Of a DNA stretch of 64,000 nt, positions 25,237 through 33,900 are shown piece after piece. The translations under genes and the position numbers were made by a program. This stretch comes from Streptomyces antarcticus (GTDB lineage Bacteria > Actinomycetota > Actinomycetes > Streptomycetales > Streptomycetaceae): assembly GCF_026627255.1 (NCBI RefSeq), contig NZ_JAPNLM010000010.1, positions 1-64,000 of the forward strand. Reading direction: 5' to 3'. Below the pieces are notes generated by a model that worked only from the letters and a program-made list of their open reading frames with translations, made no database searches and was not told the DNA's origin. Every line of letters begins with the position of its first letter. Position 1 is the first letter of the stretch.

Positions 25237-25809
25237 ATGCGTACCCTGATCAGCACCGCCTTCATCTCCCTCGACGGCGTCATGGAGGCCCCGGGCGGCG
25301 AGCCCGGCTACCGGAACTCCGGGTGGACCTTCAAGGACGTCGAGTTCCTCCCCGAGGCGTTCGACATCAAGGGCCGGGAGCAGAGCGAGGCCACCGCGAT
25401 GCTGCTGGGCCGGACCAGCTACGAGGCGTTCAGCCCCGTGTGGCCGGACATGGCGGACTTCGCCGACTACAAGGCGATGCCGAAGTACGTCGTCTCCACG
25501 ACGCTCACCGAGGGCGAACTCGTACCGGGCTGGGGCGAGACCACGATCCTGCGCTCGCTCGACGACGTCGCCGCGCTGAAGGAGACCGAGGGCGGCCCGA
25601 TCATCGTCCACGGCAGCGCCGCCCTGAACCGGAACCTCTCGGACGCCGGCCTGATCGACCGGTACCACCTGCTCGTCTTCCCGCTCCTGCTCGGCGCGGG
25701 CAAGCGCCTGTTCAGCGCCACCGACAAGGACACCCAGAAGCTGCGGCTCGTCGAGCACGAGGCGTACGCCAACGGCCTGCAGAAGAACGTCTTCGACGTC
25801 GTCCGCTGA
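25237..25809 (+). CDS. Dihydrofolate reductase-like (RibD C-terminal) family protein
   Basis: 190 residues: MRTLISTAFISLDGVMEAPG opening, TAMLLGRTSYEAF, then GPIIVHGSAALNRNLSDAGL and YHLLVFPLLLGAGKRLF. This is the NADPH-binding dihydrofolate-reductase fold of the YyaP/YwjB group; true antifolate-sensitive DHFR activity is not implied. It lies alone on its strand, between divergent GT2 and convergent epimerase genes, with a strong terminator behind it. Confidence 0.9.
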   Translation: MRTLISTAFISLDGVMEAPGGEPGYRNSGWTFKDVEFLPEAFDIKGREQSEATAMLLGRTSYEAFSPVWPDMADFADYKAMPKYVVSTTLTEGELVPGWGETTILRSLDDVAALKETEGGPIIVHGSAALNRNLSDAGLIDRYHLLVFPLLLGAGKRLFSATDKDTQKLRLVEHEAYANGLQKNVFDVVR

Positions 25810-25817
25810 CCGGGGGC

Positions 25818-25848
25818 GTCCCCCGGCCCGGCCACCGGGCCGGGGGAC
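25818..25848. terminator. Bidirectional terminator between convergent genes
   Basis: Perfect 14-base arms (25818-25831 and 25835-25848) with a 3-base loop, between the ends of the DHFR-like and epimerase genes. It can serve both strands. Confidence 0.8.
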
Positions 25849-25899
25849 CGCCCGGTGCTGTCCGGTGCTGTTGTCCGGTGCTCTCCGGCGCTGCCCGGC

Positions 25900-26964
25900 T
25901 CAGCCCGCGGCGCCCGCCGACGTGCGCTGGGCGGCCCGCGCGAACCCGGCCATCCCCTCACCGAACCCCACCTCCGGACGCCAGCCCAGCTCGCGGCGCA
26001 GCCGGGCGGAGTCGGCGGTGACGTGCCGTACGTCGCCGAGGCGGAACTCGCCCGTGACCACCGGGGCCGGCCCGCCGTACGCCGCCGCCAGCGCGGCCGC
26101 CATCTCGCCTACCGTGTGCGGATCCCCGCTGCCCGTGTTGAACGCGGTCAGCGCCCCGGGGGCCAGGCCGCCGACGGCCTCCAGGGCCACCGTGTTCGCC
26201 GCGGCCACGTCGCCGACGTGGACGAAGTCCCGCCGCTGCGCGCCGTCCTCGAAGACCCGCGGCGCCTCGCCCCGGGCCAGTGCGGACCGGAAGTAGGAGG
26301 CCACCCCGGCGTACGGGGTGTCGCGCGGCATGCCCGGCCCGTACACGTTGTGGTAGCGCAGCGACACCGCGCGACCCTCCACGCAGCGGGCCCAGGACGC
26401 GGCGAGGTGCTCCTGGGCCAGCTTCGTCGTCGCGTACACGTTCCGCGGATCCGTCGGCGCGTCCTCGCCGACCAGGCCCGGCGCGAGCGCGGCCCCGCAG
26501 TCGGGACAGCGGGGCTCGAACCGGCCCGCCGCGAGGTCCTCGGTCCGGCGCGGCCCGGGGCGCACCGTCCCGTGCCGCCCGCACGTGTACCGGCCCTCCC
26601 CGTAGACCACCATCGACCCGGCGAGCACCAGCTCCCCCACCCCGGCGGCCGCCATCTCCGCCAGCAGCACCGCGGTCCCGAGGTCGTTGCACCCGACGTA
26701 CGCGGGGGCGTCCGCGAAGTCCTTCCCCAGGCCGACCATGGCCGCCTGGTGGCACACCGCGTCCACCCCGCGCAGCGCGGACCGGACGGCGCCGGCGTCC
26801 CGTACGTCCGCGCGCAGGAACTCCGCGTCCGGCGGGTCCGGCGTGTCCGGGTGGGCGGCGGGCAGCAGGGCGTCGAGGACGACGGGCTCGTGCCCGCGTG
26901 CCGAGAGGGCGTGGACGATGTGGGAGCCGATGAACCCGGCTCCTCCGGTGACGAGTACGCGCAT
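25900..26964 (-). CDS. NAD-dependent sugar-nucleotide epimerase/dehydratase with zinc-type insert
   Basis: 354 residues of the extended SDR fold. VTGGAGFIGSH is the NAD loop and YATTK the catalytic Y-x3-K. An insert at about 125-160 carries YTCGRH and RCPDCGAAL, a likely structural zinc site. That insert is seen in proteins annotated as dTDP-L-rhamnose 4-epimerases, so this is the best guess. The ATG at 26964 begins MRVLVTGG. It belongs to the surrounding glycosylation neighbourhood, providing an activated sugar. Confidence 0.88.
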   Translation of the reverse strand: MRVLVTGGAGFIGSHIVHALSARGHEPVVLDALLPAAHPDTPDPPDAEFLRADVRDAGAVRSALRGVDAVCHQAAMVGLGKDFADAPAYVGCNDLGTAVLLAEMAAAGVGELVLAGSMVVYGEGRYTCGRHGTVRPGPRRTEDLAAGRFEPRCPDCGAALAPGLVGEDAPTDPRNVYATTKLAQEHLAASWARCVEGRAVSLRYHNVYGPGMPRDTPYAGVASYFRSALARGEAPRVFEDGAQRRDFVHVGDVAAANTVALEAVGGLAPGALTAFNTGSGDPHTVGEMAAALAAAYGGPAPVVTGEFRLGDVRHVTADSARLRRELGWRPEVGFGEGMAGFARAAQRTSAGAAG

Positions 26965-27165
26965 GCCGGGGACGGTACGCACGGCACCCGTGCGAGGGCG
27001 GTTCCCACGCGCGGACGTAAGACTTCCGTCAGGAGGCCGCTCAACCGTGCGCCGTACAAGGCCCTTTACCGGCGGCGGCCGGTGGGTGAGGCTGACCCGG
27101 CGTTGGAACGATGAGCGACACGGTAGGGGCCGGTCGGTCCGGGTCCGTAGGGGGAGGCCGCCGAG

Positions 27166-27687
27166 GTGCGCGTAGAACTGCTGGGACCCATTCAGGCGTA
27201 CGCCAATGACGCGACGCCGGTGGAGGTGGGTGGCGTCCGGCTGCGGACGCTCCTCGCCCGGCTCGCCCTCGAAGGGGGCCGGACGGTGTCCGTCGACGCG
27301 CTCGTCGACGGCCTGTGGGGAGAGGACCCGCCCGCCGCCGCGACGAACGCCCTGCAGGCGCTGGTGTTCCAGCTGCGCCGGGCGCTGCGCGGGCCGGCGG
27401 CGGTGGAGTCCGCGTCCGGCGGCTACCGGCTCGCGGTGCGGGCCGAGGACGTGGACGTTCACCGTTTCGAGGACCTGACCGCCCGGGGCTGCCGACCAGC
27501 TGACAGCGCCCCCGGCCGGCTGTCAGCCCGTGTCAACGTGTGGGCCGACGGCCCTGGGCGGGTGGAGGCACCGCCCCCGGCGGGCCCCCGGCAGCGCCCG
27601 GTCAGCCCGGTCAGCCCGGTCAGCCCGGTCCGTCCTCGGTCCACGGACGGAGCTTCTCCGGGTTGCGGACCGCCCAGATGCGGGTGA
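27166..27687 (+). pseudogene. SARP/AfsR-type regulator, truncated after the DNA-binding domain
   Basis: The GTG at 27166 begins VRVELLGPIQAYANDATPVE, followed by the OmpR-type winged helix of SARP regulators (LRTLLARLALEGGRTVSVDA, TNALQALVFQLRRALR, GGYRLAVRAEDVDVHRFEDL). Homology stops at about 27486, where the bacterial transcriptional activation domain should start. The remaining frame to 27687 is antisense to the sigma-factor gene end. So only about 107 of the usual 250 or more residues exist. It could still make a bare DNA-binding domain, but is more likely a relic of a deletion. Confidence 0.75.
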
Positions 27688-28573
27688 TGCGGCCGCCGTT
27701 GAGGCTGAACGCCGCCACGGTCACGGTGACGCCGGAGTGCTGGGCGACCAGGCCGGGCCGGCCGTTGACCGTCCGTTCCAGGAGGGTCAGCCCGGGTGCC
27801 TTGTCGGCGATGTGGACCAGGTACCGCGCGATGGCCTCGCCGCCTTCGACCGGCCGCAGGACGGTGCCGACCAGGCCGCCGCCGTCGGCGGTCATCGTGG
27901 CCCCGGGGTCGAGGAGGCCGACGAGTGCCTTGATGTCCTTGGCCTCCCACGCCTCCTTGAAGTCCCGTACGACACCGGCCTGTCCGGCCGACGGAACCAC
28001 CGGGGTGTGCGCGGCGCGCACGCGGCGGCGGGCCGAGGACGCCAGTTGCCGGCAGGCCGCGGGGGTCCGGCCGACGATCCGTGCGATGTCGGCGAAGGGG
28101 TAGCGGAAGACGTCGTGCAGGACGAACGCCACGCGTTCGGCCGGTGTCATCGACTCCAGCACGACGAGGAAGGCCATGTTCACCGACTCGTCCAGGGTGA
28201 TCCGGTCGGCGGGGTCCGTCGATGCGGCCGCGCCGCCGCCGGCCCGTCCGCTGATCCACTCCGTGCGGTCGGGCAGCGGCTCGGGTATCCACGCGCCGAC
28301 GTACCGCTCCCGCCGGGCCCGTGCCGAGCCGAGCACGTCCAGGCAGATGCGGCCGGCCACCGTCGTCAGCCAGGCGCCGGGCGACTCGACGGCCTCCCGC
28401 CGCTGCCGCGACATCGCGTACCAGCGGGTATAGGTCTCCTGCACGGCGTCCTCGGCCTCGGCCAGTGAACCGAGCAGCCGGTAGGCGAGATTGATCAGCT
28501 GGCGCCGCTCGTCGACGATCGTGCTCAGGCCCGGTTCGAACCGGTCGTGCCCTGCCTCGGATGGGGTGCTCAT
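27620..28573 (-). CDS. ECF41-type sigma factor with SnoaL-like C-terminal domain
   Basis: 317 residues. Sigma region 2 is INLAYRLLGSLAEAEDAVQETYTRW, region 4 MTPAERVAFVLHDVFRYPFADIAR. The hallmarks of the ECF41 group follow: WIPEPLPD in the linker and, in the NTF2/SnoaL-like C-terminal extension, DGGGLVGT and NPEKLR. That extension regulates the sigma factor in cis. The ATG at 28573 follows GGGAG at longer spacing. A CTCACC-N16-CGTC motif upstream, mirrored for the divergent gene, suggests autoregulation. A degraded copy of its 3' half lies at about 45.9 kb. Confidence 0.92.
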   Translation of the reverse strand: MSTPSEAGHDRFEPGLSTIVDERRQLINLAYRLLGSLAEAEDAVQETYTRWYAMSRQRREAVESPGAWLTTVAGRICLDVLGSARARRERYVGAWIPEPLPDRTEWISGRAGGGAAASTDPADRITLDESVNMAFLVVLESMTPAERVAFVLHDVFRYPFADIARIVGRTPAACRQLASSARRRVRAAHTPVVPSAGQAGVVRDFKEAWEAKDIKALVGLLDPGATMTADGGGLVGTVLRPVEGGEAIARYLVHIADKAPGLTLLERTVNGRPGLVAQHSGVTVTVAAFSLNGGRITRIWAVRNPEKLRPWTEDGPG

Positions 28574-28624
28574 GGTGGCGACCGCTCCCTGGTTCTTCTC
28601 GTCCGCTTCGTCTCTCGGTACTCC

Positions 28625-28650
28625 GACGAAACACCTCACCGGATGGTGAG
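28625..28650 (-). promoter_or_regulatory. Candidate ECF promoter of the sigma gene
   Basis: On the minus strand, CTCACC (28650-28645) is followed after exactly 16 bases by CGTC (28628-28625), about 50 bases before the ATG. It has the same architecture as the divergent promoter at 28664, which argues for use by the same sigma factor. Confidence 0.5.
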
Positions 28651-28663
28651 GTCCACGCGGCGC

Positions 28664-28689
28664 CTCACATTTTGCGGGCCCACGTCGTC
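28664..28689 (+). promoter_or_regulatory. Candidate ECF promoter of the divergent membrane protein gene
   Basis: CTCACA (28664-28669), 16 bases, CGTC (28686-28689), about 70 bases before the ATG. The pair matches the general ECF41 pattern of a TCACA-like -35 and a CGTC -10. Confidence 0.5.
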
Positions 28690-28757
28690 GGACCGGCGAG
28701 ACAGTGACGATGCACAGTGACGAACCACCGCCGCGAGGCAGAACAGGGGGCCGCGCC

Positions 28758-29162
28758 ATGGCCACGCAGACGACGGCAGCACCGGGCCGGCTCACGTTCC
28801 TCCAGGTCGCGATAGTCCTTCAGACCGCGTCCCTCTTCTTCCAGGCGGCCACCGCCGGACTGCTGCTGTCCTCGTCGTACGGCGCGACCCTGCACGACGT
28901 CGGCTCGCGCGTGATGTACGGCGCCTCGATGCTGTACCTACTCGTCGCGGTCCTGGCGTGGCGGCCGGGCGGCGGCTCGCCCCGACCCGTCCTCTACGCG
29001 TCCGGCTTCCTCGTCCTGGCTTCGGCGCAGGTGGTGCTGGGCATCGCGCACGTACCGTCGCTCCATGTCCCCCTGGGCATCCTGATGTTCGGCCTGAGCG
29101 TGCTGGATCTGGGCCGGGTGCTGTCCACCCGCTCGACGGGGCGCGCCGCGGCCCGGCCGTGA
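28758..29162 (+). CDS. Four-helix integral membrane protein
   Basis: 134 residues, four hydrophobic spans (AIVLQTASLFFQAATAGLLL, VMYGASMLYLLVAVLAW, VLYASGFLVLASAQVVLGIA, GILMFGLSVLDLGRVL). No catalytic motif. The ATG at 28758 has AGGGGG upstream. It is divergent from the ECF41 sigma gene with a matching promoter, so it is probably a member of that regulon. Two degraded copies of its 3' end occur in the island, at about 35.4 kb and 46.3 kb. Confidence 0.82.
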   Translation: MATQTTAAPGRLTFLQVAIVLQTASLFFQAATAGLLLSSSYGATLHDVGSRVMYGASMLYLLVAVLAWRPGGGSPRPVLYASGFLVLASAQVVLGIAHVPSLHVPLGILMFGLSVLDLGRVLSTRSTGRAAARP

Positions 29163-29226
29163 CCGCCGGTGCCGCGCTCGCGAACGCCCGGCGACGGCCG
29201 TGGCCCGGCCGAACGGGCCGGCGAGG

Positions 29227-30483
29227 TCAGGGCGTCGGCGCGGCCGGCGCCTCCGCCCGTACGGGACTCGGCGCCTCCGGCCGTACGGGATTCGGCGCCT
29301 CCGGCCGTACGACACGCCGGCGCCGGGACGGCATGCCCACGGTCGGGTGGGCGACGCCCCAGGCGGCGCCCTTGCAGATCAGCTCCTTGTAGAGGGCGGC
29401 CACACGGCCCGTCAGGGCCCGGTCGACCGCGCGGTCGTCGGCGGTGACGAACTGGATCAGCCCCTCCTTGCGGCCGAGGGAGACGCACTGCTGGGCGTAG
29501 CGGATGGAGACCCGGGGCACCTCGGTCCCGGCGAGCCGGGCGGCGAGGGCGTCGGCGGCCTGCCAGGCCATGGGGACGCCCGAGGCGCAGGACATGCGCA
29601 GGGGCCCGCCGCCCGGACCGATCGCCATCGCCGCGTCGCCGACGGCGTACACGTCCGGGTGGGAGACCGAGCGCATCGTGGTGTCGACGACGATGCGGCC
29701 GCGGTCGGTGGTCTCCAGACCGGTGGCCCGGGCGATCGGGTGGACGGCGAAGCCGGTGGTCCAGACCGTGACCTCGGCGGGGACGGTCCGGCCGTCGGCT
29801 GTCGTCACGCCGTCCGCCGCGACGGCGGTGACCGCGGTGTGCTCGTGGACCGTGATGCCGAGCGTGTCCACCACCCTCCGCAGGTGGGCCCGGCCCTTCG
29901 CCGAGAGCCAGTCGCCGAGAGCGCCCCGGGCGGCCAGGGCGACGTCGAGGTCCGGGCGGGCCTCCGCGATCTCGGTCGCGGCCTCCAGGCCGGTGAGGCC
30001 CCCGCCGACCACGACCACGGGCCTGCCGGAGTCCAGGGCGGCCAGGCGCTCGCGGAGACGGAGGGCGCCGGGTCGGCCGGAGACCTCGTACGCGTGCGCG
30101 GCGGCGCCGGGGACACCCCCGTCGTCCCAGCCGCTGCCGAGGGCGTAGACCAGCGTGTCGTACCGAACCTCCTCGAGCGCCCCGAGCTTTCCCGTCCGGG
30201 GGCCGTTCGTGACGCTGACCGTCACCGTCTTGCGGTCCACGTCCACGGCGGTGACCGCTCCGAGCTTCAGTTCCACGCCCGTGCCGGCGAACATCTCGCC
30301 GAACGGCCGGGGCCTGAGGTCTCCGCCGGCCGCGAGCTGGTGGAGCCGGACGCGCTCGACGAAGTCGGGCTCGGCGTTGACGAGGGTGAGGGCGATGTCC
30401 TCGCGGCGCAGCCGCCTGGCGAGGCGGCCGGCGACGATGGCGCCGGTGTAGCCGGCTCCGAGGACGACGATGCGGTGCTGCAT
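29227..30483 (-). CDS. NAD(P)/FAD-dependent oxidoreductase, type II NADH dehydrogenase-like
   Basis: 418 residues. The FAD-binding VVLGAGYTGAIVAGRLARR is at the N-terminus, the NAD-binding VVVVGGGLTGLEAATEIAE at about 155-173, and the second FAD motif VYAVGDAAMAIG at about 290. The tail is a repeat of RPEAP/VRAEAP units (last 25 residues) coded by a tandem DNA repeat. There are no redox-active Cys pairs. ECF41 sigma genes are typically next to an oxidoreductase, carboxymuconolactone decarboxylase or epimerase gene, and this fits: the second ECF41 gene lies immediately upstream on the same strand. Confidence 0.9.
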   Translation of the reverse strand: MQHRIVVLGAGYTGAIVAGRLARRLRREDIALTLVNAEPDFVERVRLHQLAAGGDLRPRPFGEMFAGTGVELKLGAVTAVDVDRKTVTVSVTNGPRTGKLGALEEVRYDTLVYALGSGWDDGGVPGAAAHAYEVSGRPGALRLRERLAALDSGRPVVVVGGGLTGLEAATEIAEARPDLDVALAARGALGDWLSAKGRAHLRRVVDTLGITVHEHTAVTAVAADGVTTADGRTVPAEVTVWTTGFAVHPIARATGLETTDRGRIVVDTTMRSVSHPDVYAVGDAAMAIGPGGGPLRMSCASGVPMAWQAADALAARLAGTEVPRVSIRYAQQCVSLGRKEGLIQFVTADDRAVDRALTGRVAALYKELICKGAAWGVAHPTVGMPSRRRRVVRPEAPNPVRPEAPSPVRAEAPAAPTP

Positions 30484-30600
30484 GTCCGTGCTCCTGTCTG
30501 GGCGGGGGCCGCCGTGGTCCGGCGAGGTTCCGCCCCTTGAACCGGACAGCCCCCCGTTCCCTGACAGACGAAGTCCGTGACCTGCGTCACACGTCCTCCC

Positions 30601-31548
30601 TCAGAGGGTGTGGAGCGGTGCCTCCCCGCGGTCCGCGGCGGCCCAGTGCCCGGTCGCGCGGACGAGCTTGTCGGGGTTGACCTGGCTGCGGACCGCGGCG
30701 ACGCCCTCCGCCGTGACCTCCAGGCAGACGACCGCGACGACCCGGCCGTCCACGACCGCCACGATGGCGGGCCCGCCGTTGGCGGTGGCGGCGTAGACCT
30801 CGGCCGCGCCGCCCACATGGGCCCGCTTGGCGGCACTGGGCTTGAACATGCCGCGCAGGAACGTGGCGACCGCGAGCGCGCCCTCGAACGCCTTCGCGCG
30901 GGCCGGCACCTTCCCGCCGCCGTCGCCCACCGCGAGGGCGTCCTGGGTGAGCAGCCGCAGGAGGGGTTCGGTCCGGCCACTGGTCGCGGCGGCCAGGAAC
31001 TCCTCGACGATCCTCCGGGCGGCGCCCTCGTCGACCTCGGTGCGTGCCCTGCCGTCCGCGATGTGCTTCCTGGCCCGGTGGTAGGTCTGCTGACTTGCGG
31101 CCTCGGTGATCTCCAGGACCTCGGCGATCTCCCGGTGGGGGTAGTCGAAGGCCTCGCGCAGCACGTACACCGCCCGCTCGCCCGGCGTCAGGCGCTCCAG
31201 CAGGACGAGGACGGCGTACGACACCGAGTCGCGCTGCTCGGCGGTGTCGGCCGGTCCGAGCATCGGGTCTCCGGCGAGCAGCGGCTCCGGCAGCCACTTC
31301 CCCACGTACGTCTCACGCCGGGCGCGCGCCGAAGTGAGCACGTTGAGGCACCAGTTGGTGAGAACCTTCGTCAGCCAGGCCTCGGGCACCCCGATCCGTC
31401 CGACGTCGGCGGCCTGCCAGCGCAGGAACGTCTCCTGCACGGCGTCCTCCGCCTCGCTCGCGGAGCCGAGCAGCCGGTAGGCGATGGCCTCCAGCCGGGG
31501 CCTGGCCGCCTCGAACCGGTCGACGTCACTCATGATCAGGGCCATACC
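30601..31548 (-). CDS. ECF41-type sigma factor (second copy)
   Basis: 315 residues. Region 2 is EAIAYRLLGSASEAEDAVQE, region 4 LTPGERAVYVLREAFDYPHR. ECF41 hallmarks: KWLPEPLL, DGGGKVPAR and NPDKLVRA in the SnoaL-like extension. ATG at 31548 or 31536; neither has a strong ribosome site. It lies just upstream of the flavoprotein gene on the same strand, the classical ECF41 arrangement. Sequence divergence from the first copy is large, so this is an old paralogue, not a recent duplication. Confidence 0.92.
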   Translation of the reverse strand, partial: GMALIMSDVDRFEAARPRLEAIAYRLLGSASEAEDAVQETFLRWQAADVGRIGVPEAWLTKVLTNWCLNVLTSARARRETYVGKWLPEPLLAGDPMLGPADTAEQRDSVSYAVLVLLERLTPGERAVYVLREAFDYPHREIAEVLEITEAASQQTYHRARKHIADGRARTEVDEGAARRIVEEFLAAATSGRTEPLLRLLTQDALAVGDGGGKVPARAKAFEGALAVATFLRGMFKPSAAKRAHVGGAAEVYAATANGGPAIVAVVDGRVVAVVCLEVTAEGVAAVRSQVNPDKLVRATGHWAAADRGEAPLHTL

Positions 31549-31684
31549 CGCGATCCTAGGCGCCCCGGGGCGGAACGTCAGGGAGCGCGGAAGCGGTACG
31601 ACTCCCACCCCGCAACGGACGGACACCGCGCCGTGAACGCTGCACGGAACCGAACCGAACCGAACCAGACGAACAGGTACCCGT

Positions 31685-32134
31685 ATGACGACGATCGAAC
31701 GCCTGTGGAAGGACCTTCAACTCCCCGCCAGGGACGCACTCCACTTCGCCGGCGGACACTCCTGTGCCGTCGACCTCGACTGCGACGCGCCGACCGGCGT
31801 GCGGGTGGGCGCCCCGTTCGACCTGGAGGACATGCTCCAGCGCGACCCGTCGTGGGTGTCCTCGGTCGACGGACTGACCGCGGTGGACCTGGGCGGCAGC
31901 GGGCTGCTGTGGGGCGGCGAGGGTTCGCACGGGTCGGAGGGCTTCATCGCACGGCTGACCGCGGACCATGCCCTCGTCTGGGCGATGTTCTTCACGGAGT
32001 CCAACCCGTTCGACCACATCCGGCTGTCCCGGAACACCGCCACCTTCACCTCAACTTCGGGGCACGAAGTCACAGTCGACGCAGACGACCCACGCACCCC
32101 GATCCCCGCCCCCGCATCTCACTCACCGACCTGA
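31685..32134 (+). CDS. Conserved hypothetical protein
   Basis: 149 residues: MTTIERLWKDLQLPARDALH at the start, then a mixed beta-rich domain with ALVWAMFFTESNPFDHI in the middle. I do not recognise a named family. Codon use is typical of the chromosome. It is the last gene before the first tRNA-Gly fragment, so it marks the left border of the island. Confidence 0.65.
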   Translation: MTTIERLWKDLQLPARDALHFAGGHSCAVDLDCDAPTGVRVGAPFDLEDMLQRDPSWVSSVDGLTAVDLGGSGLLWGGEGSHGSEGFIARLTADHALVWAMFFTESNPFDHIRLSRNTATFTSTSGHEVTVDADDPRTPIPAPASHSPT

Positions 32135-32260
32135 GCACCACCGGGAGCACGAGCCCGCCCCCCGACCACACGGAGACGCCGACCACCAAGGCGCCAACGC
32201 GATGCGTCTCCTCCCCGCACTACGGCAACCGCCGCGACCAACGCGTGTGCCGGTCACAAC

Positions 32261-32339
32261 GAAAAAGGCCCAGGTCGCTGACCTGGGCCTCTCTCAAGAG
32301 CGGATGACGGGAATCGAACCCGCGCTATCAGCCTGGGCA
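32261..32339 (-). repeat. tRNA-Gly 3'-end fragment A (outermost att site) with terminator hairpin
   Basis: Terminator stem AAGGCCCAGGTC/GACCTGGGCCT, then the last 30 bases of the tRNA-Gly without change (32299-32328) and a decayed continuation to 32339. It is on the same strand as the intact tRNA at 57505. In serial integration the copy farthest from the tRNA is the original chromosomal 3' end, so this marks the oldest junction. Confidence 0.88.
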
Positions 32340-32400
32340 TCTACTGCCCGCGGGGTATCTGTAAGGCGCCTGGCCTGCGAAAACGGGCCACCGGACGGGC

Positions 32401-32480
32401 TGTCGCGAGGGTTCGCCCGTACCTGTATTGACCGCTGCTCACCGCTCCGAAGGGCACGGATAGGGCACGGATAGGGCACG
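32401..32480. repeat. Arm-type repeat flanking att copy A
   Basis: Contains CCTGTATTGACCGCTGCTCA followed by three GGGCACG units at 11-base spacing. The same segment, at the same distance from the tRNA fragment, occurs next to copies C (41536-41602) and E (51531-51600). The arrangement resembles integrase arm-binding sites of tyrosine-recombinase elements. The remaining sequence to 32729 shows no convincing gene. Confidence 0.6.
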
Positions 32481-32729
32481 CGCCGGGTCCCGGTTCCCAG
32501 TCGACGGTGATCAGCCCTTCGCCCCGCCGGGGAGGTGCGGAGGGCGGCCGGGTCCTGTTCCGGTACGTGGAGGTCGCGCTGTAGCCGTGCTCCGGTGATG
32601 CCGAGGAGGCGGTTGCCCCCGTTCCCGCCCCTCCGAAGCACCTCCCGGATGCGATCCACCAAGCCGTCGAGCCCGGCAGCGCCACCGCACCCGCAGACGG
32701 TGACGCCCCGGCAGTCCGATCCTGAAGCC

Positions 32730-33494
32730 TCAGCGCCCGAGGAACCGCTCGACCGCTGCCGCGACAGTCTCCGGGGACTCCTCCGGTGCATAGTGCCCCG
32801 TGTGCGGGAGCACCTCGAGCTCGGCGTTCGGATACCACTGCATCCAGGTGCCCCGCATGGCCTCGGCTCCCAGCACCGGGTCGTTCGCACCGGCGAGGAG
32901 GAGTACGGGGGCCGGGTTGTCCTTCACCCGCTCGTGGAAGTCGACCCGCGCCCATGAGTCCAGATAGGCGCGGAAGGCCGTGGCCGAGGAACGCTCCACC
33001 GAGCGGCCGACCATGGCGTCGAGCCAGGTGTCGTCGCGCTGCCCGCCGGTGGTGTTGTCGATGATCGCCCTGCGGTTGCCCGGATTCTTCGCGGCGCTGG
33101 CGAACAGCTCCCACATCTCCCCTTCGAGGGGGAAGCCGGAGGCGGGCACCGGCGAGATTCCGATGACGGAGCGGACGCGTGACGGGGCGTCCAGCAGCAT
33201 CAGCTGGGCCGCCTTGCCGCCCATGGAGTGGCCGATGACCGTGTAGGTCTCCCAGCCGAGGTGGTCGGCCACGGCGAGGGCGTCCTCGGCGACCTCTTCC
33301 ATGGTGAAAGCGCCGTCCGCGTCGATCGCCTTCCCGTACCCGCGGCAGTCCAGGAACGCGTAGCTGAACACATCCCCGTTCAGGTGCTCGCGCATCGGGT
33401 CGAAGCTCGACCGGTCGCCGAACCAGTTGTGGAGCAGCAGGGCTCGTTCGGAACCGCTGCCCAATACGTCGTGCGGAAGGACCTGTCCTGTCAC
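32730..33494 (-). CDS. Alpha/beta hydrolase
   Basis: 254 residues from the GTG at 33494, which has AGGGGAT upstream. Nucleophile elbow GHSMGG, acid in AGANDPVLG, catalytic His in LPHTGHYAPEE. HNWFGDRSSFDPM forms the oxyanion loop region. Related to haloperoxidase/BioH-type esterases; the substrate is unknown. It lies in island module A-B with a divergent flavoprotein gene. A short degraded stretch resembling residues around LDAMVGRSVERSSATAFR occurs again near 41.85 kb. Confidence 0.88.
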   Translation of the reverse strand: MTGQVLPHDVLGSGSERALLLHNWFGDRSSFDPMREHLNGDVFSYAFLDCRGYGKAIDADGAFTMEEVAEDALAVADHLGWETYTVIGHSMGGKAAQLMLLDAPSRVRSVIGISPVPASGFPLEGEMWELFASAAKNPGNRRAIIDNTTGGQRDDTWLDAMVGRSVERSSATAFRAYLDSWARVDFHERVKDNPAPVLLLAGANDPVLGAEAMRGTWMQWYPNAELEVLPHTGHYAPEESPETVAAAVERFLGR

Positions 33495-33900
33495 AACATC
33501 CCCTGCCTGTGAGGTGGCCGTGTACGGATGCCGGACGTCACCGGCGATCAAGTCTGGCGATCTCTGCCAGGCGAGGGCAACGCGACACCCCGCGCCGCAG
33601 GCGTCTACTCCCGAGGTCTCCAGGGGGCCCGGCACCAACTTGGGCAACCCCGGGCGGGCGGCGTCCCGGAAGCCGTTTCCGTGTCCACCGGGGGCACGGG
33701 GCTTGTAGGGGCTGGACTCAGGGCTTCACGGATCTCGAGTTGAGGCCTCGCGGCATCGGCGTAGCGTAAGAGAGGACCCGGTGCAGTGATAGGGCGTGCA
33801 GCGGGGTGTGACATCCCACAGAGAGCCCAGGTGCCCGCTTCTGTAGGCGTCGCGCCTTCCTGGCAGAGCCGGCGGGGTACAGGCACGAGGAGCGATTGCT
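33495..33900. other. Divergent promoter region in module A-B
   Basis: About 400 bases between the hydrolase and flavoprotein genes. No gene that I can support. It must contain both promoters; I see no clear operator palindrome. Confidence 0.4.

Noticed and set aside
30566-30592. TGTGACG...CGTC as an ECF41 promoter for the flavoprotein gene
   Set aside because: Spacing (15) and -35 differ from the matched pair at 28625-28689; too weak to annotate.
32294-32720. Possible small minus-strand gene (VDRIREVLRRGGNGGNRLLG) next to att copy A
   Set aside because: It runs through the arm repeats and tRNA fragment without a credible start or family; composition alone does not support it.
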